From positions 2,359,740-2,423,739 of the forward strand of contig NZ_CP014222.1 of the NCBI RefSeq assembly GCF_000969645.2: DNA of 64,000 nucleotides, in the 5' to 3' direction. The position numbers and the translations under genes were made by a program. Each line of letters starts with the position of its first letter. Position 1 is the first letter of the stretch. This document shows, piece by piece, positions 45,679-59,107 of the stretch. This stretch comes from Janthinobacterium sp. B9-8 (GTDB lineage Bacteria; Pseudomonadota; Gammaproteobacteria; Burkholderiales; Chitinibacteraceae). Under the pieces are notes generated by a model. It was given only the letters and a program-made list of their open reading frames with translations. It had not been told where the DNA came from and made no database searches.

Positions 45679-46790
45679 TCAATCTCATCATCAGCGAAAA
45701 GAAGAGAAATATCCGGAAAGGATTTTTGAATCCGCAATAAAGCGCCAACCACGCTAGGATCAAAATGTGAGCCACTACCTTTTACAATAATACTCATCGC
45801 ATCTTCATGCGAAAAAGCAGGTTTATAAACCCGCTTAGAAACCAAAGCATCATAAACATCAGCAACCGCCATTAGCCTTGCCGATAAGGGAATATCCTCT
45901 CCCTTTAAACCTTGTGGGTAGCCGCTACCATCCCATTTCTCCTGATGGCTATAGGCAATTTCACGCGCATAATGCAAAAATTTATCTTCTTTTGTTCCTA
46001 AATAACTCTCTACCGAAGTAATCACATCCCGCCCATAAACAGTATGCATCTTCATTAAATTAAATTCTTCATCGGTCAGCTTACCCGGCTTTAATAAAAT
46101 ATGATCAGGCACACCCACCTTGCCAATATCGTGCATAGGCGCTGATTTATAGAGCCACTGTATATTTGCCGGTATTAATTCATCACTAAACCGCGGGTCG
46201 TCCGCCAACTCCAAAGCCAAAAGAGCCACAAAATGCTGCGTGCGCCGCAAATGCTTACCTGTTTCGTTATCACGTGTTTCTGCTAAAGACGCCATAGCCA
46301 AAATAGTAGCTTGCTGTAAATGGGCAAGCTCACGCGTCCGCTCTTGAACTAAATGCTCTAAATATTGATTCTGATTTTTCAAAAACACCTGAGCCGCTTT
46401 TAAAGCCAGCTGTGTCTGTACCCTTGCCAATAAAATAGAAGGAATAATTGGCTTGCTAATATAATCCGCCCCCCCCACAGAAAACCCCTCCTCTTCATCT
46501 TCTATTGCTGTTTTTGCAGTCAGAAAAATAACCGGTATATCTTCTGTTTCTTGGTTTGCTTTTAATCTTGTGCAAACTTCATAGCCATTCATATCCGGCA
46601 TCATCACATCTAATAAAATTAAATCTGGCCTTGGATCTGCAAGTACCAAACGCAAAGCCACCTCGCCATGATTGGCCACTTTCACACGATATTTATCCCG
46701 CAACAAACCATTAAGCAACATTAAATTGTCTGGCGTATCATCCACCACCAGAATAGTTGATCTATTTTCCTGCATTTGTAACGGATCCAT
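45669..46790 (-). CDS. response regulator with HD-GYP phosphodiesterase domain (RpfG-like)
   Basis: The 373-residue protein has an N-terminal receiver domain (phospho-acceptor Asp61 in LLDVMMPDMNG, Lys113 in SKPI) and a C-terminal HD-GYP domain. The metal-binding HD pair is His220-Asp221, and the GYP motif is at residues 290-292. HD-GYP proteins hydrolyse cyclic-di-GMP, so it probably lowers this messenger when phosphorylated. It starts after AAGGAG. It lies 36 bp downstream of a hybrid kinase, its probable phosphodonor. A run of eight G bases codes for the Gly-Gly-Ala near residue 107. Confidence 0.94.
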   Translation of the reverse strand: MDPLQMQENRSTILVVDDTPDNLMLLNGLLRDKYRVKVANHGEVALRLVLADPRPDLILLDVMMPDMNGYEVCTRLKANQETEDIPVIFLTAKTAIEDEEEGFSVGGADYISKPIIPSILLARVQTQLALKAAQVFLKNQNQYLEHLVQERTRELAHLQQATILAMASLAETRDNETGKHLRRTQHFVALLALELADDPRFSDELIPANIQWLYKSAPMHDIGKVGVPDHILLKPGKLTDEEFNLMKMHTVYGRDVITSVESYLGTKEDKFLHYAREIAYSHQEKWDGSGYPQGLKGEDIPLSARLMAVADVYDALVSKRVYKPAFSHEDAMSIIVKGSGSHFDPSVVGALLRIQKSFPDISLLFADDEIEHH

Positions 46791-46826
46791 ATCTACTCCT
46801 TACAGCACTAAGCATTCTGCATTAAA

Positions 46827-49190
46827 TCAAACTGGAAACTGATTCATCCATTGAAGCGCATCATTAAATGCAAACTGATTAATAAGTCTTAACAATTCAT
46901 GGCTCCGTCCTGCCCATAAGCATTCAAACTTCTGCTGATTCTCTTCAAAAAATTCACCCGCTGATGCATCCCCTTCCTGCAATAGCCGCTGCAAATCGTC
47001 AAACAACTGCTTCTTATCCTCCATACTTAATATCATTTCGTCCATAGACAAAATAGCAGTCACTTGCGCCTGGTTTTCTTCTGGAACAATATAAAAAAAT
47101 CGAAGAGCATCCAGCAAACGAGCCGCCACATCAGCAACATCATCCAGTATCTCTAAGATAATTACTCTCGCCTCACCCTGCCCAAGTGCAAACTCAAGTT
47201 GTCCGGATACTTTTTGCAATTCATTTGCACCGATTGTTGCTGAAATTCCCTTAATTGTATGTGCATGCCGCTTCGCATCAACCCAATTACCTTCAGCAAT
47301 CGTTTCAGTAAGGCTTAACTGAATTTTAGGCATTTCGTCTAAAACTTTAATTAATAAACGCCGATAAAAATCCGGGTTACCCATCGCATACTTCAGCCCC
47401 ATCACCATATCCAAACCGGCAATTTCCAATGGAAGGCCTTGAATAGCAGAACCATGATTATCTTCAGCCTTAACCGCTGCTGCCTGTGGGATATCCCGTT
47501 TTACTTCCGGCAACCATTGAATCAGTTTTGCAATTAATAAATCCGGGTCAATAGGTTTAAGCAAATGATCGCTCATTCCAGACTCTAAACTCATTTTCTT
47601 ATCTTCATTCATTGCTAATGCAGTCAAAGCAATAATTGGAATATCTGCCAAATAATGACCAGCACGTATTGCCTTAACAGCACTCCAACCATCCATTACA
47701 GGCATTTGAATATCCATCAAAATCAGATCAAAAACCTCTTTTTCTAAAATATCAAGTGCCTGTTGCCCATCACAGACCACCATCACCTGCATTCCCGCAT
47801 CCATTAATATTTCACTAGCAACTTGCTGATTTAATGAATTATCTTCTACCAATAAAATACGCGATCCATAGCGACTTGCCAGAGCTTGACGCTGCTGATT
47901 CTTCAATAGCGCAGGCGATGCTAATTCCACGTCCTGCTTGTCCTTTTTTAATGAAAGACTAAACCAAAAACAACTCCCTTTATTTTCCTCACTCTTTAAC
48001 CCAATACGCCCCCCCATTAAGCTCACTAATTGCTTAGAAATAACTAAACCTAAACCAAGTCCGCCAAATTTTCTGGTTGCCGAAGTATCTGCCTGGGCAA
48101 AGGCTTGAAATAACTGAGCTTGCTGCTCATGACTCACTCCTACACCGGTATCAACAATTGAAAATTTGATACTCACCTCATCATGACTTTCTGACTCAAG
48201 CTCAACCAGCAACTCAACCTGCCCGCAAGTAGTGAATTTCACGGCATTTTCCACCAAATGCAGTAAAATTTTCTCTAAACGCTTAGCGTCTCCTATTAGC
48301 ACGGAAGGTAAATAATCAGGCGTTTTCAACAGTAAAGAAAGCCCTTTTTCCTTGGCTTCAACCGTTACTTTTTCAAGCACACTATTTAATACACTATGCA
48401 AATCAAAAACAAAAAGATCCAACTGTAGTTGGCCTTCTTCCATTTTTGAAAAATCGAATATATCATTAACGATATTTAGTAAATGCTCGCTGGACCTCTG
48501 AATAACTTCAATATAATTTTTTTGTCTGATATTTAAATCGGTTTTCAGTACCAGATGAGTCATCCCAATAATGGCATTCATAGGAGTACGAATCTCATGG
48601 CTAATGTTTGCCAGAAAATCTCGTTTTATTCTTAAAGTTTCATCTAATATTTGCTGAATACGCTCTTTTCCTCTTGCTGCATCATGCAAGAGAGGGTTCG
48701 CCGTAATAAGCAGGCAAACATTTGCACCTTCACTACTTGGGTGAGGCAATAAGCCCAGCCTCATTTCAGCATCAAAAAAGCCGCCCCCCAAGCATGACCA
48801 ACTAAATAAGCTGGCTTCAGTTAAGCTATCCGTATCACTCATGAGAGTAAAACTATCCAATTGCTCTAGAAACTTGGCTCTTTGATCTGGGATGAGCAAT
48901 TGTTCAATCGCCAAACCAAACAGCTTAATTTCAGGGTAAGCAAATAGGCTAATTGCCGCTTTATTGGCCCAAACAACCTTACCATCTGCCCCCAGTAGCA
49001 GCATGACTTCTACTGAAAAATTACAAATACTCCTATAGTTTTCCTCAATATCCAACTGTCCCTGCTTACTCTGCTCTAAAGTGCGCCCATGTAAATCAGC
49101 CACTTCAGCAAGCTTCTGCTGAAAATCTGCCGACACGCCCATGTCTGGCAGCAATGTTATTTGAGTTTGCACACCACATACCCCACTCAT
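46827..49190 (-). CDS. hybrid sensor histidine kinase with receiver and HPt domains
   Basis: The 787-residue protein has no membrane segment. A PAS-like region (about 50-165) precedes the dimerisation domain, with His198 in SHEIRTPMN. The ATP-binding domain shows ENAVKF (Asn315), DTGVGV and GLGLGL. The receiver has Asp493 in LMDIQMP, and the HPt domain has His644 in HAHTIKGISATIGA. The full His-Asp-His chain is present for an internal phosphorelay to the adjacent HD-GYP regulator. A run of seven G bases codes for part of LMGGRIG (residues about 391-397). The ligand is unknown. Confidence 0.94.
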   Translation of the reverse strand: MSGVCGVQTQITLLPDMGVSADFQQKLAEVADLHGRTLEQSKQGQLDIEENYRSICNFSVEVMLLLGADGKVVWANKAAISLFAYPEIKLFGLAIEQLLIPDQRAKFLEQLDSFTLMSDTDSLTEASLFSWSCLGGGFFDAEMRLGLLPHPSSEGANVCLLITANPLLHDAARGKERIQQILDETLRIKRDFLANISHEIRTPMNAIIGMTHLVLKTDLNIRQKNYIEVIQRSSEHLLNIVNDIFDFSKMEEGQLQLDLFVFDLHSVLNSVLEKVTVEAKEKGLSLLLKTPDYLPSVLIGDAKRLEKILLHLVENAVKFTTCGQVELLVELESESHDEVSIKFSIVDTGVGVSHEQQAQLFQAFAQADTSATRKFGGLGLGLVISKQLVSLMGGRIGLKSEENKGSCFWFSLSLKKDKQDVELASPALLKNQQRQALASRYGSRILLVEDNSLNQQVASEILMDAGMQVMVVCDGQQALDILEKEVFDLILMDIQMPVMDGWSAVKAIRAGHYLADIPIIALTALAMNEDKKMSLESGMSDHLLKPIDPDLLIAKLIQWLPEVKRDIPQAAAVKAEDNHGSAIQGLPLEIAGLDMVMGLKYAMGNPDFYRRLLIKVLDEMPKIQLSLTETIAEGNWVDAKRHAHTIKGISATIGANELQKVSGQLEFALGQGEARVIILEILDDVADVAARLLDALRFFYIVPEENQAQVTAILSMDEMILSMEDKKQLFDDLQRLLQEGDASAGEFFEENQQKFECLWAGRSHELLRLINQFAFNDALQWMNQFPV

Positions 49191-49692
49191 TAATCCCCCT
49201 ATAAGCCACCAAACTCAAGCTACCCATTAATGGCTGCAAGAATGAACACGGTTTACTTCCTAAAGCACTGAGTAATAAAGCATAGTAGATGCTTACACCA
49301 ATATGCTGACAACATTAATTCTAGATCAAAATTTTAGATAATTCTGCACCCATGAAAATTCAAAAATAAAAACCAGAATAGAATGCTTCATTACAGACAA
49401 GCATAATTCCAAGCTGGATATGCCGCTATATTTTAAAAAGAGATTAAATAAAGTAAAAAAAGAAAAGCAAGGCCAGCTGATCAGCTTATTAAGCAGCGAT
49501 CAAATACTTAATATGGGTGCATAGCACATAGCATGACTTGTAAGCCTGCTTCAGCGTATGCGATAGATCAATAACCGCTTCGTATATAGGCCAACAATCT
49601 GTGCGCAAGATCCCATATCTAAGCCGAGTTAGCGACGTAACTTATTAAAAAAAGCCCAACTAGTGGGCGCAGAGAAAAGACGTAGCCATATG

Positions 49693-49740
49693 GGTCGGGT
49701 TAGTGGCTCGAACGTGCGAGGTTTAGCTCGCGTAGGTTGA
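49693..49740. repeat. GGTCGGGTTAG repeat, copy 1
   Basis: This segment shares GGTCGGGTTAG and TGCGAGGTTTAGCTCGC with a copy 175 bp downstream. Its centre pairs GCGAG with CTCGC. Confidence 0.65.
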
Positions 49741-49867
49741 GTTAGGGGCAGCAATTCCTGGCCCACCTACACCCATTCACCCCAACCGCCCAAAACGAGC
49801 TGGCGTTAAACCTTGCAAACACCGGCGAATAAACCATAAAACGCATGAAGAATGTCAGTTCTCCGCA

Positions 49868-49920
49868 GGTCGGGTTAGCGGTCTGCGTGCGAGGTTTACC
49901 TCGCTCAGCGTGCATAACCC
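49868..49920. repeat. GGTCGGGTTAG repeat, copy 2
   Basis: The second copy has a 7-bp hairpin core, GCGAGGT-TT-ACCTCGC (49889-49904), with outer GGGTT / AACCC ends (49872 and 49916). Confidence 0.65.
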
Positions 49921-49984
49921 AACAGCAAACCGCAGAGGCTTGATTTTGTAATTGCACTACAGCGGCTTTCCTTTCGCGCAAAGC

Positions 49985-50016
49985 AAAACCCCCGCCTCTT
50001 TCGAGTACGGGGGTTC
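49985..50016 (-). terminator. rRNA operon terminator
   Basis: On the minus strand, AACCCCCG pairs with CGGGGGTT, with an inner CTC/GAG hairpin, and is followed by TTTTGCTT. It lies 18 bp after the 5S gene. Confidence 0.85.
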
Positions 50017-50033
50017 TGTTTACTGCATAAGGT

Positions 50034-50148
50034 GTCTGGCAATGACCTACTTTCACACAGGTAATCTGCACTATCATCGGCGCTAAGGTGTTTCACTGTC
50101 CTGTTCGGGATGGGAAGGAGTGGGACCACCTCGCTATGGTCGCCAGAC
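50034..50148 (-). rRNA. rrf: 5S ribosomal RNA
   Basis: The 115-nt gene starts (minus strand) GTCTGGCGACCATAGCGAG and ends with GCCAGAC, which pairs with the start as in helix I of 5S rRNA. The CCCACTCC, CCGAACAG and AGCGCCGATG blocks are conserved 5S landmarks. It is the last gene of the operon. The ends are set by the terminal helix and may be off by one or two bases. Confidence 0.95.
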
Positions 50149-50282
50149 TTTAACGGGTTAACACGTTGTGCTTATTGCTCCACAACGCATTCAGTTCAAT
50201 AGAAGAAGTAATTCAATACTCAAACTTAACTCTTAATCTGGGTAGATTATACCGTCGCGCACACGCGTCTCAGGTTATAGGA

Positions 50283-53168
<2,886 letters not shown>

Positions 53169-53499
53169 CTATAACCTCAAACACGTGTTGCACTCTATTC
53201 GTCAATGAAGACGAGCAAAGCGATTCACATCCTTAAAGTATCTGATTTCGCTTTGTTTGCGACATCGATCATTCAGTTCTGACTTCGAATAATCGATTTT
53301 GATACAATCTACCCTTATTTATTTCTAAATTTGAGTATTACTTCTTCTATTTTTTTAAAGATCAATTTACTGTCTTGCTGATTTTAGAAATCAGAATTAA
53401 TGTGACTTTGATAAGCCCTATTAATTCCGAATCCTATTCAACAATCCTTAAACCTACAGTCGATGAGTGTGAGTACTCAATCCAAAAGACTTTTCTCTT
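53169..53499 (-). other. 16S-23S internal spacer without tRNA genes
   Basis: The 331-bp spacer lacks the tRNA-Ile and tRNA-Ala genes common in this position; no tRNA-like arms or GTTCGAATC loops are visible. It contains a boxA-type antitermination element (53348-53363), identical over 16 bases to one in the 16S leader. Confidence 0.8.
53348..53363 (-). promoter_or_regulatory. boxA-type antitermination element in the spacer
   Basis: On the minus strand it reads GATCTTTAAAAAAATA, close to the boxA consensus for Nus-dependent antitermination. Confidence 0.6.
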
Positions 53500-55034
<1,535 letters not shown>

Positions 55035-55150
55035 AATCACTATGCTAGTACTTACTGGCTTACTTTATTCAGAGCAACCATCGCTGGTTACTCCTTACTA
55101 ATGCAAGCACTTGTTTCGCTTCCAAATCAAGCACTCACACTCATCGACTG

Positions 55151-55166
55151 TATTTTTTTAAAGATC
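55151..55166 (-). promoter_or_regulatory. boxA-type antitermination element in the 16S leader
   Basis: The minus-strand sequence GATCTTTAAAAAAATA is identical to that in the 16S-23S spacer. It lies between the promoter and the mature 16S start. Confidence 0.6.
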
Positions 55167-55220
55167 GTTTCGCCACTGCTCGAACACTGTGTTGCTGTGT
55201 GTGCTGCAGCGAGAGGCCGA

Positions 55221-55249
55221 AATATACCTACTCGACCCAATCAGGTCAA
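55221..55249 (-). promoter_or_regulatory. rRNA operon promoter
   Basis: On the minus strand, TTGACC (55244-55249) and TATATT (55221-55226) are separated by exactly 17 bp. The bases just after the -10 (TCGGCCTCTC) form a GC-rich discriminator as in stringently controlled rRNA promoters. The predicted start is near 55213, about 180 nt upstream of mature 16S. Confidence 0.75.
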
Positions 55250-55391
55250 CATCTGAGTAGCAACAAACCCTAGGAAAATAGCTAAGTCATTGATTTGCAT
55301 AAAATCGACTATGACTTAAAAATTCGACTTGTAGAATCACAAACTGCCCTCATCTATTATTTAATCTAAAAGATGGTTTTAAGGACCCAAA

Positions 55392-55649
55392 ATGGCCAAT
55401 GTTTTAATGTATAGCACCGGGGTCTGCCCTTACTGCGTGATGGCTGAACGTTTATTAAATAAAAAAGGCGTCACCGAGATTGAGAAAGTGCGCATTGATC
55501 TAAACCCAGAGCGCCGCGATGAGATGATGACGCGCACGAACCGCCGCACCGTGCCGCAGATTTATATTGGCGAGCGCCATATTGGTGGCTTTGATGATTT
55601 AGCTGCGCTAGATCATGCTGGTGAGCTGGATGCTTTACTGGCCGCGTAA
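55392..55649 (+). CDS. grxC: glutaredoxin 3
   Basis: The 85-residue cytoplasmic thiol oxidoreductase reduces disulfides with glutathione. The active site is Cys12-Pro-Tyr-Cys15 in GVCPYCVMAE. TVPQIYIGERHIGGFDDL supplies the cis-proline and glutathione-binding groove. It lies just upstream of secB, a gene order common in betaproteobacteria. Its own promoter must lie in the region divergent from the rRNA operon. Confidence 0.97.
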   Translation: MANVLMYSTGVCPYCVMAERLLNKKGVTEIEKVRIDLNPERRDEMMTRTNRRTVPQIYIGERHIGGFDDLAALDHAGELDALLAA

Positions 55650-55752
55650 TACAATCAAAGCAAGATAGACGGTAGCAATCTGCCCCGAAATCGTGCGATG
55701 ATTTCGCCTCAAGTTTTACCCCACCAATATAAATAGAAGATAAGGATTTGCC

Positions 55753-56223
55753 ATGAGCGAACAGAACCAAGAGCTTCAGCCCGTTTTTGCTATTCAAAAA
55801 CTGTATGTAAAAGACATTTCGCTTGAATCCCCAAACTCACCGCAGGCCTTTCTAGAACAAGCTGAACCCGAATTTAATATTCAGTTCCGCAATCAGGCTC
55901 GCAGCTTTGACAATGGTTTTTATGAAGTATCTTTAACCGTAACTGCTCAAGCTACCGTAGAAGATCGTACTATTTTCTTGGTTGAAGTAACCCAAAACGG
56001 TTTATTCAATATTGAAAACGTCCCTGAAGGTGAAATGGATCCGCTACTGGGCATTGGTTGCCCAAGCATTCTGTTCCCATACCTGCGCGAAGCGGTTTCT
56101 GATTTGACCACGCGCGCGGGCTTCCCACCGCTGATGTTGCAACCGATCAACTTTGAAGCAATCTACTTGCAGCAGCGTCAGCAAGCAGAAGAGCAGGCAG
56201 CAAATGCACAAACCACTCATTAA
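55753..56223 (+). CDS. secB: protein-export chaperone SecB
   Basis: The 156-residue cytoplasmic tetrameric chaperone keeps precursor proteins unfolded and delivers them to SecA. It shows the conserved core (FAIQKLYVKDISLESPNSP, the strand GFYEVSLTVTA, and GCPSILFPYLREAVSDLTTRAGFPPLMLQPINFEAIY). The start follows AAGGATTTGCC. The last 20 bases overlap the next gene, which suggests coupled translation. It sits 104 bp downstream of grxC. Confidence 0.97.
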   Translation: MSEQNQELQPVFAIQKLYVKDISLESPNSPQAFLEQAEPEFNIQFRNQARSFDNGFYEVSLTVTAQATVEDRTIFLVEVTQNGLFNIENVPEGEMDPLLGIGCPSILFPYLREAVSDLTTRAGFPPLMLQPINFEAIYLQQRQQAEEQAANAQTTH

Positions 56224-56650
56224 ACTGAGTGTGATCGCTGCGTTGGTCTTATCTGCCAACGCGGCTTTTGCTCTTGAATACCGATCCATTGCCCGCCATG
56301 GCGTCGTTTTATCAGAAGCACCTGGTAATGAAGCTAAAAAGCTATTTTTAGCCAGTAAAGGCACGCCGCTGGAGCTGCTTACTGAACAGGGCGACTGGGC
56401 CAGGGTGCGCGATCGCACCGGCAGCTTAGCCTGGTTGAAAAAAAGCGACCTATCCAGCAAGCACACAGTACAAGTATTACGTAACGCGCCCGTATATAAA
56501 GCCGCTGATGCAAAATCAGCCCTTCTTTATCGTGCGGGTAAAGATTTGTTACTGGACATGCAGGAAAACACACGAACCGGCTGGCTAAAAGTGAAGCACC
56601 GTGACGGCGTAAGCGGGTTTATTCGCATTGAAGAAGTGTGGGGCGTATGA
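56204..56650 (+). CDS. SH3-domain secreted protein between secB and gpsA
   Basis: The 148-residue protein has a signal peptide ([16 protein letters not shown]) and two SH3-like beta-barrel repeats. One is near residues 25-75 ([43 protein letters not shown]). The second is near residues 82-146 ([47 protein letters not shown]). The ATG at 56204 is inside the end of secB, and its stop overlaps the gpsA start by four bases (ATGA). SH3 proteins of this type often bind the cell wall; the exact role is unknown. Confidence 0.85.
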   Translation: MHKPLIKLSVIAALVLSANAAFALEYRSIARHGVVLSEAPGNEAKKLFLASKGTPLELLTEQGDWARVRDRTGSLAWLKKSDLSSKHTVQVLRNAPVYKAADAKSALLYRAGKDLLLDMQENTRTGWLKVKHRDGVSGFIRIEEVWGV

Positions 56651-57642
56651 AATTAGCCGTATTGGGTGCAGGCTCTTGGGGCACTGCGCTCGCCATCCGT
56701 TTTGCTGACCGGCATCAGGTTACCCTTTGGTCACGAGATATCAATCAAGCGCAAGAAATGCAAGATTTGCGTGCTAACCCTCGTTATCTGAGTAATGCGA
56801 TTTTTCCCGCCTCATTGTCTGTTACTGGCGACTTAGCCTGCGCCGTACGGGATGCTGAACTGGTTTTGATTGTTACACCAATGTCAGGCTTACGTACTTC
56901 GCTTAAAGCATTGCACAATTTAAATTGCAAAGCCGCCGTACTTTGGGCTTGCAAAGGCTTAGAAGCAGGCACGATGCTGTTGCCGCATCAAGTTGCCAAA
57001 GAAGAAATGGCCGATGCAGTGCCGCGCGGCATGTTATCCGGCCCAAGCTTTGCCCAAGAAGTGGCTCAAGGCCTGCCTGCTGCAGTCACCATTGCCGCGA
57101 GCGATGCACAATTTGCTCGCCACACCGTAGAAGAGCTCAATACCTCGGTATTACGCCTCTATGCCAGCGATGATTTAATTGGCGTAGAAATTGGTGCAGC
57201 CGTTAAAAACGTGATTGCGATTGCTGCAGGTGTATGCGATGGCTTAAGCCTTGGCCTGAATGCTCGTGCGGCACTCCTGACCCGAGGCCTTGCCGAAATG
57301 GCACGCTTTGCCGCAGCCCTGGGCGGTAAAACAGAAACCATGATGGGCCTTGCCGGAATCGGCGATTTAATGCTGACTGCAACAGGTGATTTATCGCGCA
57401 ATCGCCGAGTCGGCTTATTGCTGGCTCAGGGCTTAAACCTGGACGATATTTTAAAGAATTTAGGCCATGTAGCAGAAGGTGTACCCACCGCACGGGAAGT
57501 ATTGCGTCAGGCCAATGAGCTGGGCATTGAAATGCCGATTACTGCGGCTGTATGCAAAATGCTGTTTGAGCATATGCCCGTACAGGATATTTTATCTGAG
57601 CTCATGGGGCGCAGCCCAAAAATGGAATCAGAACGCAACTGA
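56647..57642 (+). CDS. gpsA: glycerol-3-phosphate dehydrogenase [NAD(P)+]
   Basis: The 331-residue cytoplasmic enzyme reduces dihydroxyacetone phosphate to glycerol-3-phosphate for phospholipid synthesis. The N-terminal Rossmann motif is [10 protein letters not shown]. The active-site lysine is in [15 protein letters not shown], and the catalytic loop is [16 protein letters not shown]. The ATG at 56647 overlaps the stop of the SH3 gene, and GAAGTGTGGGG lies upstream. The operon grxC-secB-SH3-gpsA is a recognisable betaproteobacterial arrangement. Confidence 0.97.
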   Translation: MKLAVLGAGSWGTALAIRFADRHQVTLWSRDINQAQEMQDLRANPRYLSNAIFPASLSVTGDLACAVRDAELVLIVTPMSGLRTSLKALHNLNCKAAVLWACKGLEAGTMLLPHQVAKEEMADAVPRGMLSGPSFAQEVAQGLPAAVTIAASDAQFARHTVEELNTSVLRLYASDDLIGVEIGAAVKNVIAIAAGVCDGLSLGLNARAALLTRGLAEMARFAAALGGKTETMMGLAGIGDLMLTATGDLSRNRRVGLLLAQGLNLDDILKNLGHVAEGVPTAREVLRQANELGIEMPITAAVCKMLFEHMPVQDILSELMGRSPKMESERN

Positions 57643-57671
57643 GCCCGCCTTTCCTAAGCAAATAAGCCAGT

Positions 57672-57697
57672 GCAGTTTGGCCCGCAGGCCAAACTGC
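57672..57697. terminator. hairpin after gpsA
   Basis: GCAGTTTGGCC pairs perfectly with GGCCAAACTGC (11 bp, 4-nt loop) between gpsA and the convergent DUF1501 gene. No T-run follows, so its strength is uncertain. Confidence 0.6.
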
Positions 57698-57728
57698 TAA
57701 ACCGCCTCAAATGAAGCGACTATACCGA

Positions 57729-59099
57729 TCACGGTCCCGGCTTCATTATTCTCAAAGCATTTTCATCAAATTTTGCCAAAGTAGGTAAGACCAGATAGCG
57801 ATCCGACTCTGGCACGCCAAACCATTTAGCCAAGGGCCACGCCAACTGCTCGACGGATAGATCAGGAATATAACGCCCCTGCCCCACATCATCAGCACCA
57901 CCAATCACAGGCAAAGGAACCCGGCCATGAATTTGCCCTCCTGCTACAGCGCCCCCCATCACAAAATGATGGCTTGCCCAGCCATGATCCGAGCCATCGC
58001 CATTGCTGCTTAAAGTGCGGCCAAACTCAGAACCGGTAAATGTAGTGACCTGATCCTGTAAACCCAACTCAGTTAAAGCCCCATCAAATGCCGTTAACGC
58101 ATCATTCAATGCTTTTAACAAAATAGGATGCTGGGAAGACAAGCGATCGTGCATATCAAAGCCGGCCAGTTGCACCATAAACACCTGCCGCTGATTACCC
58201 AGCTGGCCACGCGTGCTAATTAGCTTAGCGACCATTTTAAGTGAGTCAGCCAGTGAATTATTTGCAGGAAAAGACGTATTCAGCACCGGTGCTGCTTTAA
58301 GTGCTGCATCCAGTTGGGCTGAGGTGTTTAAACCACGCTGTGTTACTTTGACGTATTCGTCCTCCAGGTAATTATTTTTATTGCTACTCATCAGCGCTTT
58401 TAATTCACTGATATAGCTCGGACCAAACAAATTGGTCGACCCCCACAGCAAGAGCGGATTACCACCGGTGCCTACAGCAAAGCTACGCGCTTGCTGACCG
58501 CTCAGATAAAGACCATTCCCCCCAACCGAAATACAACTCAGTGCGGCATTACCATTGCCACTCAGAAACAAATCTCCCACTCGCCCACCCCAGCCTGAAT
58601 CAGCGCCCTCCGCCATCGATGACATCCAATAACTTTGCTGATCATTATGCGAAAATAATTTAGGCGGTAAGACTGCAGTATGGTTTTGGTACTGGGCTTT
58701 CGTCGTAGGCTGAGCCAAAGGCCCCATATTAGCAACGATCCCTAAGCGCCCCGCTGCAAATAAAGTCGCCAAGCCGCTTAATTGCGGTGCCAGCGCCATT
58801 TGGCGGCCATCACTCAATAAACTTGCCAGAGGAAGAAGCCTGTCGCGAGGTGTAGCAATCGTCTGACGAATGTTTGCGTAGGCTTGATAACTTTGCAAAT
58901 CATAGGGAACCACGGTGTTTTGGTGATCATTGCCACCTGCCAAAAACACACACACCAAAGCCTTATAATCACTGGGTGAGGCCGCCGCTGCGGCTTCACT
59001 CATCAAAGACAAATTAAAAGCCATCGGCGCAGCAACGCCTGTGGCCGCCAGCATACCGGCGCGACGTAAAAATTCGCGACGAGAAAGTGTATTATCCAT
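57729..59099 (-). CDS. DUF1501 domain protein, Tat-exported
   Basis: The 456-residue protein has a twin-arginine signal (SRREFLRRAG) and belongs to DUF1501, a family with a sulfatase/phosphatase-like fold. Visible features are VFLAGGNDHQNTVVP, a GFDMHDRLSSQHP region, and the C-terminal GSDHGWASHHFVMGG segment with several potential metal ligands. It starts 8 bp after a DUF1800 gene, its usual partner. The function is not established. The start follows AGGAATCCCG. Confidence 0.93.
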   Translation of the reverse strand: MDNTLSRREFLRRAGMLAATGVAAPMAFNLSLMSEAAAAASPSDYKALVCVFLAGGNDHQNTVVPYDLQSYQAYANIRQTIATPRDRLLPLASLLSDGRQMALAPQLSGLATLFAAGRLGIVANMGPLAQPTTKAQYQNHTAVLPPKLFSHNDQQSYWMSSMAEGADSGWGGRVGDLFLSGNGNAALSCISVGGNGLYLSGQQARSFAVGTGGNPLLLWGSTNLFGPSYISELKALMSSNKNNYLEDEYVKVTQRGLNTSAQLDAALKAAPVLNTSFPANNSLADSLKMVAKLISTRGQLGNQRQVFMVQLAGFDMHDRLSSQHPILLKALNDALTAFDGALTELGLQDQVTTFTGSEFGRTLSSNGDGSDHGWASHHFVMGGAVAGGQIHGRVPLPVIGGADDVGQGRYIPDLSVEQLAWPLAKWFGVPESDRYLVLPTLAKFDENALRIMKPGP

Positions 59100-59107
59100 C
59101 GGGATTC

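Larger units (their letters stand above)
49191..50033. other. 843-bp gene-free region between the histidine kinase and the 5S rRNA gene
   Basis: No ORF here has a convincing start or family match. The region holds a weak hairpin (GCCCA-ACTAG-TGGGC, 49655-49669), two related GGTCGGGTTAG repeats (49693 and 49868) and the rRNA operon terminator at its end. The promoter of the histidine kinase must lie near 49200-49350. Confidence 0.6.
55035..55391. other. rRNA operon leader and divergent region to grxC
   Basis: These 357 bp carry the rRNA promoter and leader on the minus strand and the promoter of grxC on the plus strand. No gene is visible. Confidence 0.6.

Noticed and set aside
49742..50077. 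A minus-strand 111-codon open frame ending near the 5S gene
   Set aside because: It overlaps the rRNA terminator, part of 5S and dispersed repeats, and has no start signal.
53169..53499. tRNA-Ile/tRNA-Ala in the rRNA spacer
   Set aside because: I looked for the usual TATAGCTCAG-type D-arm and GTTCGAATC-type T-loop and found neither.
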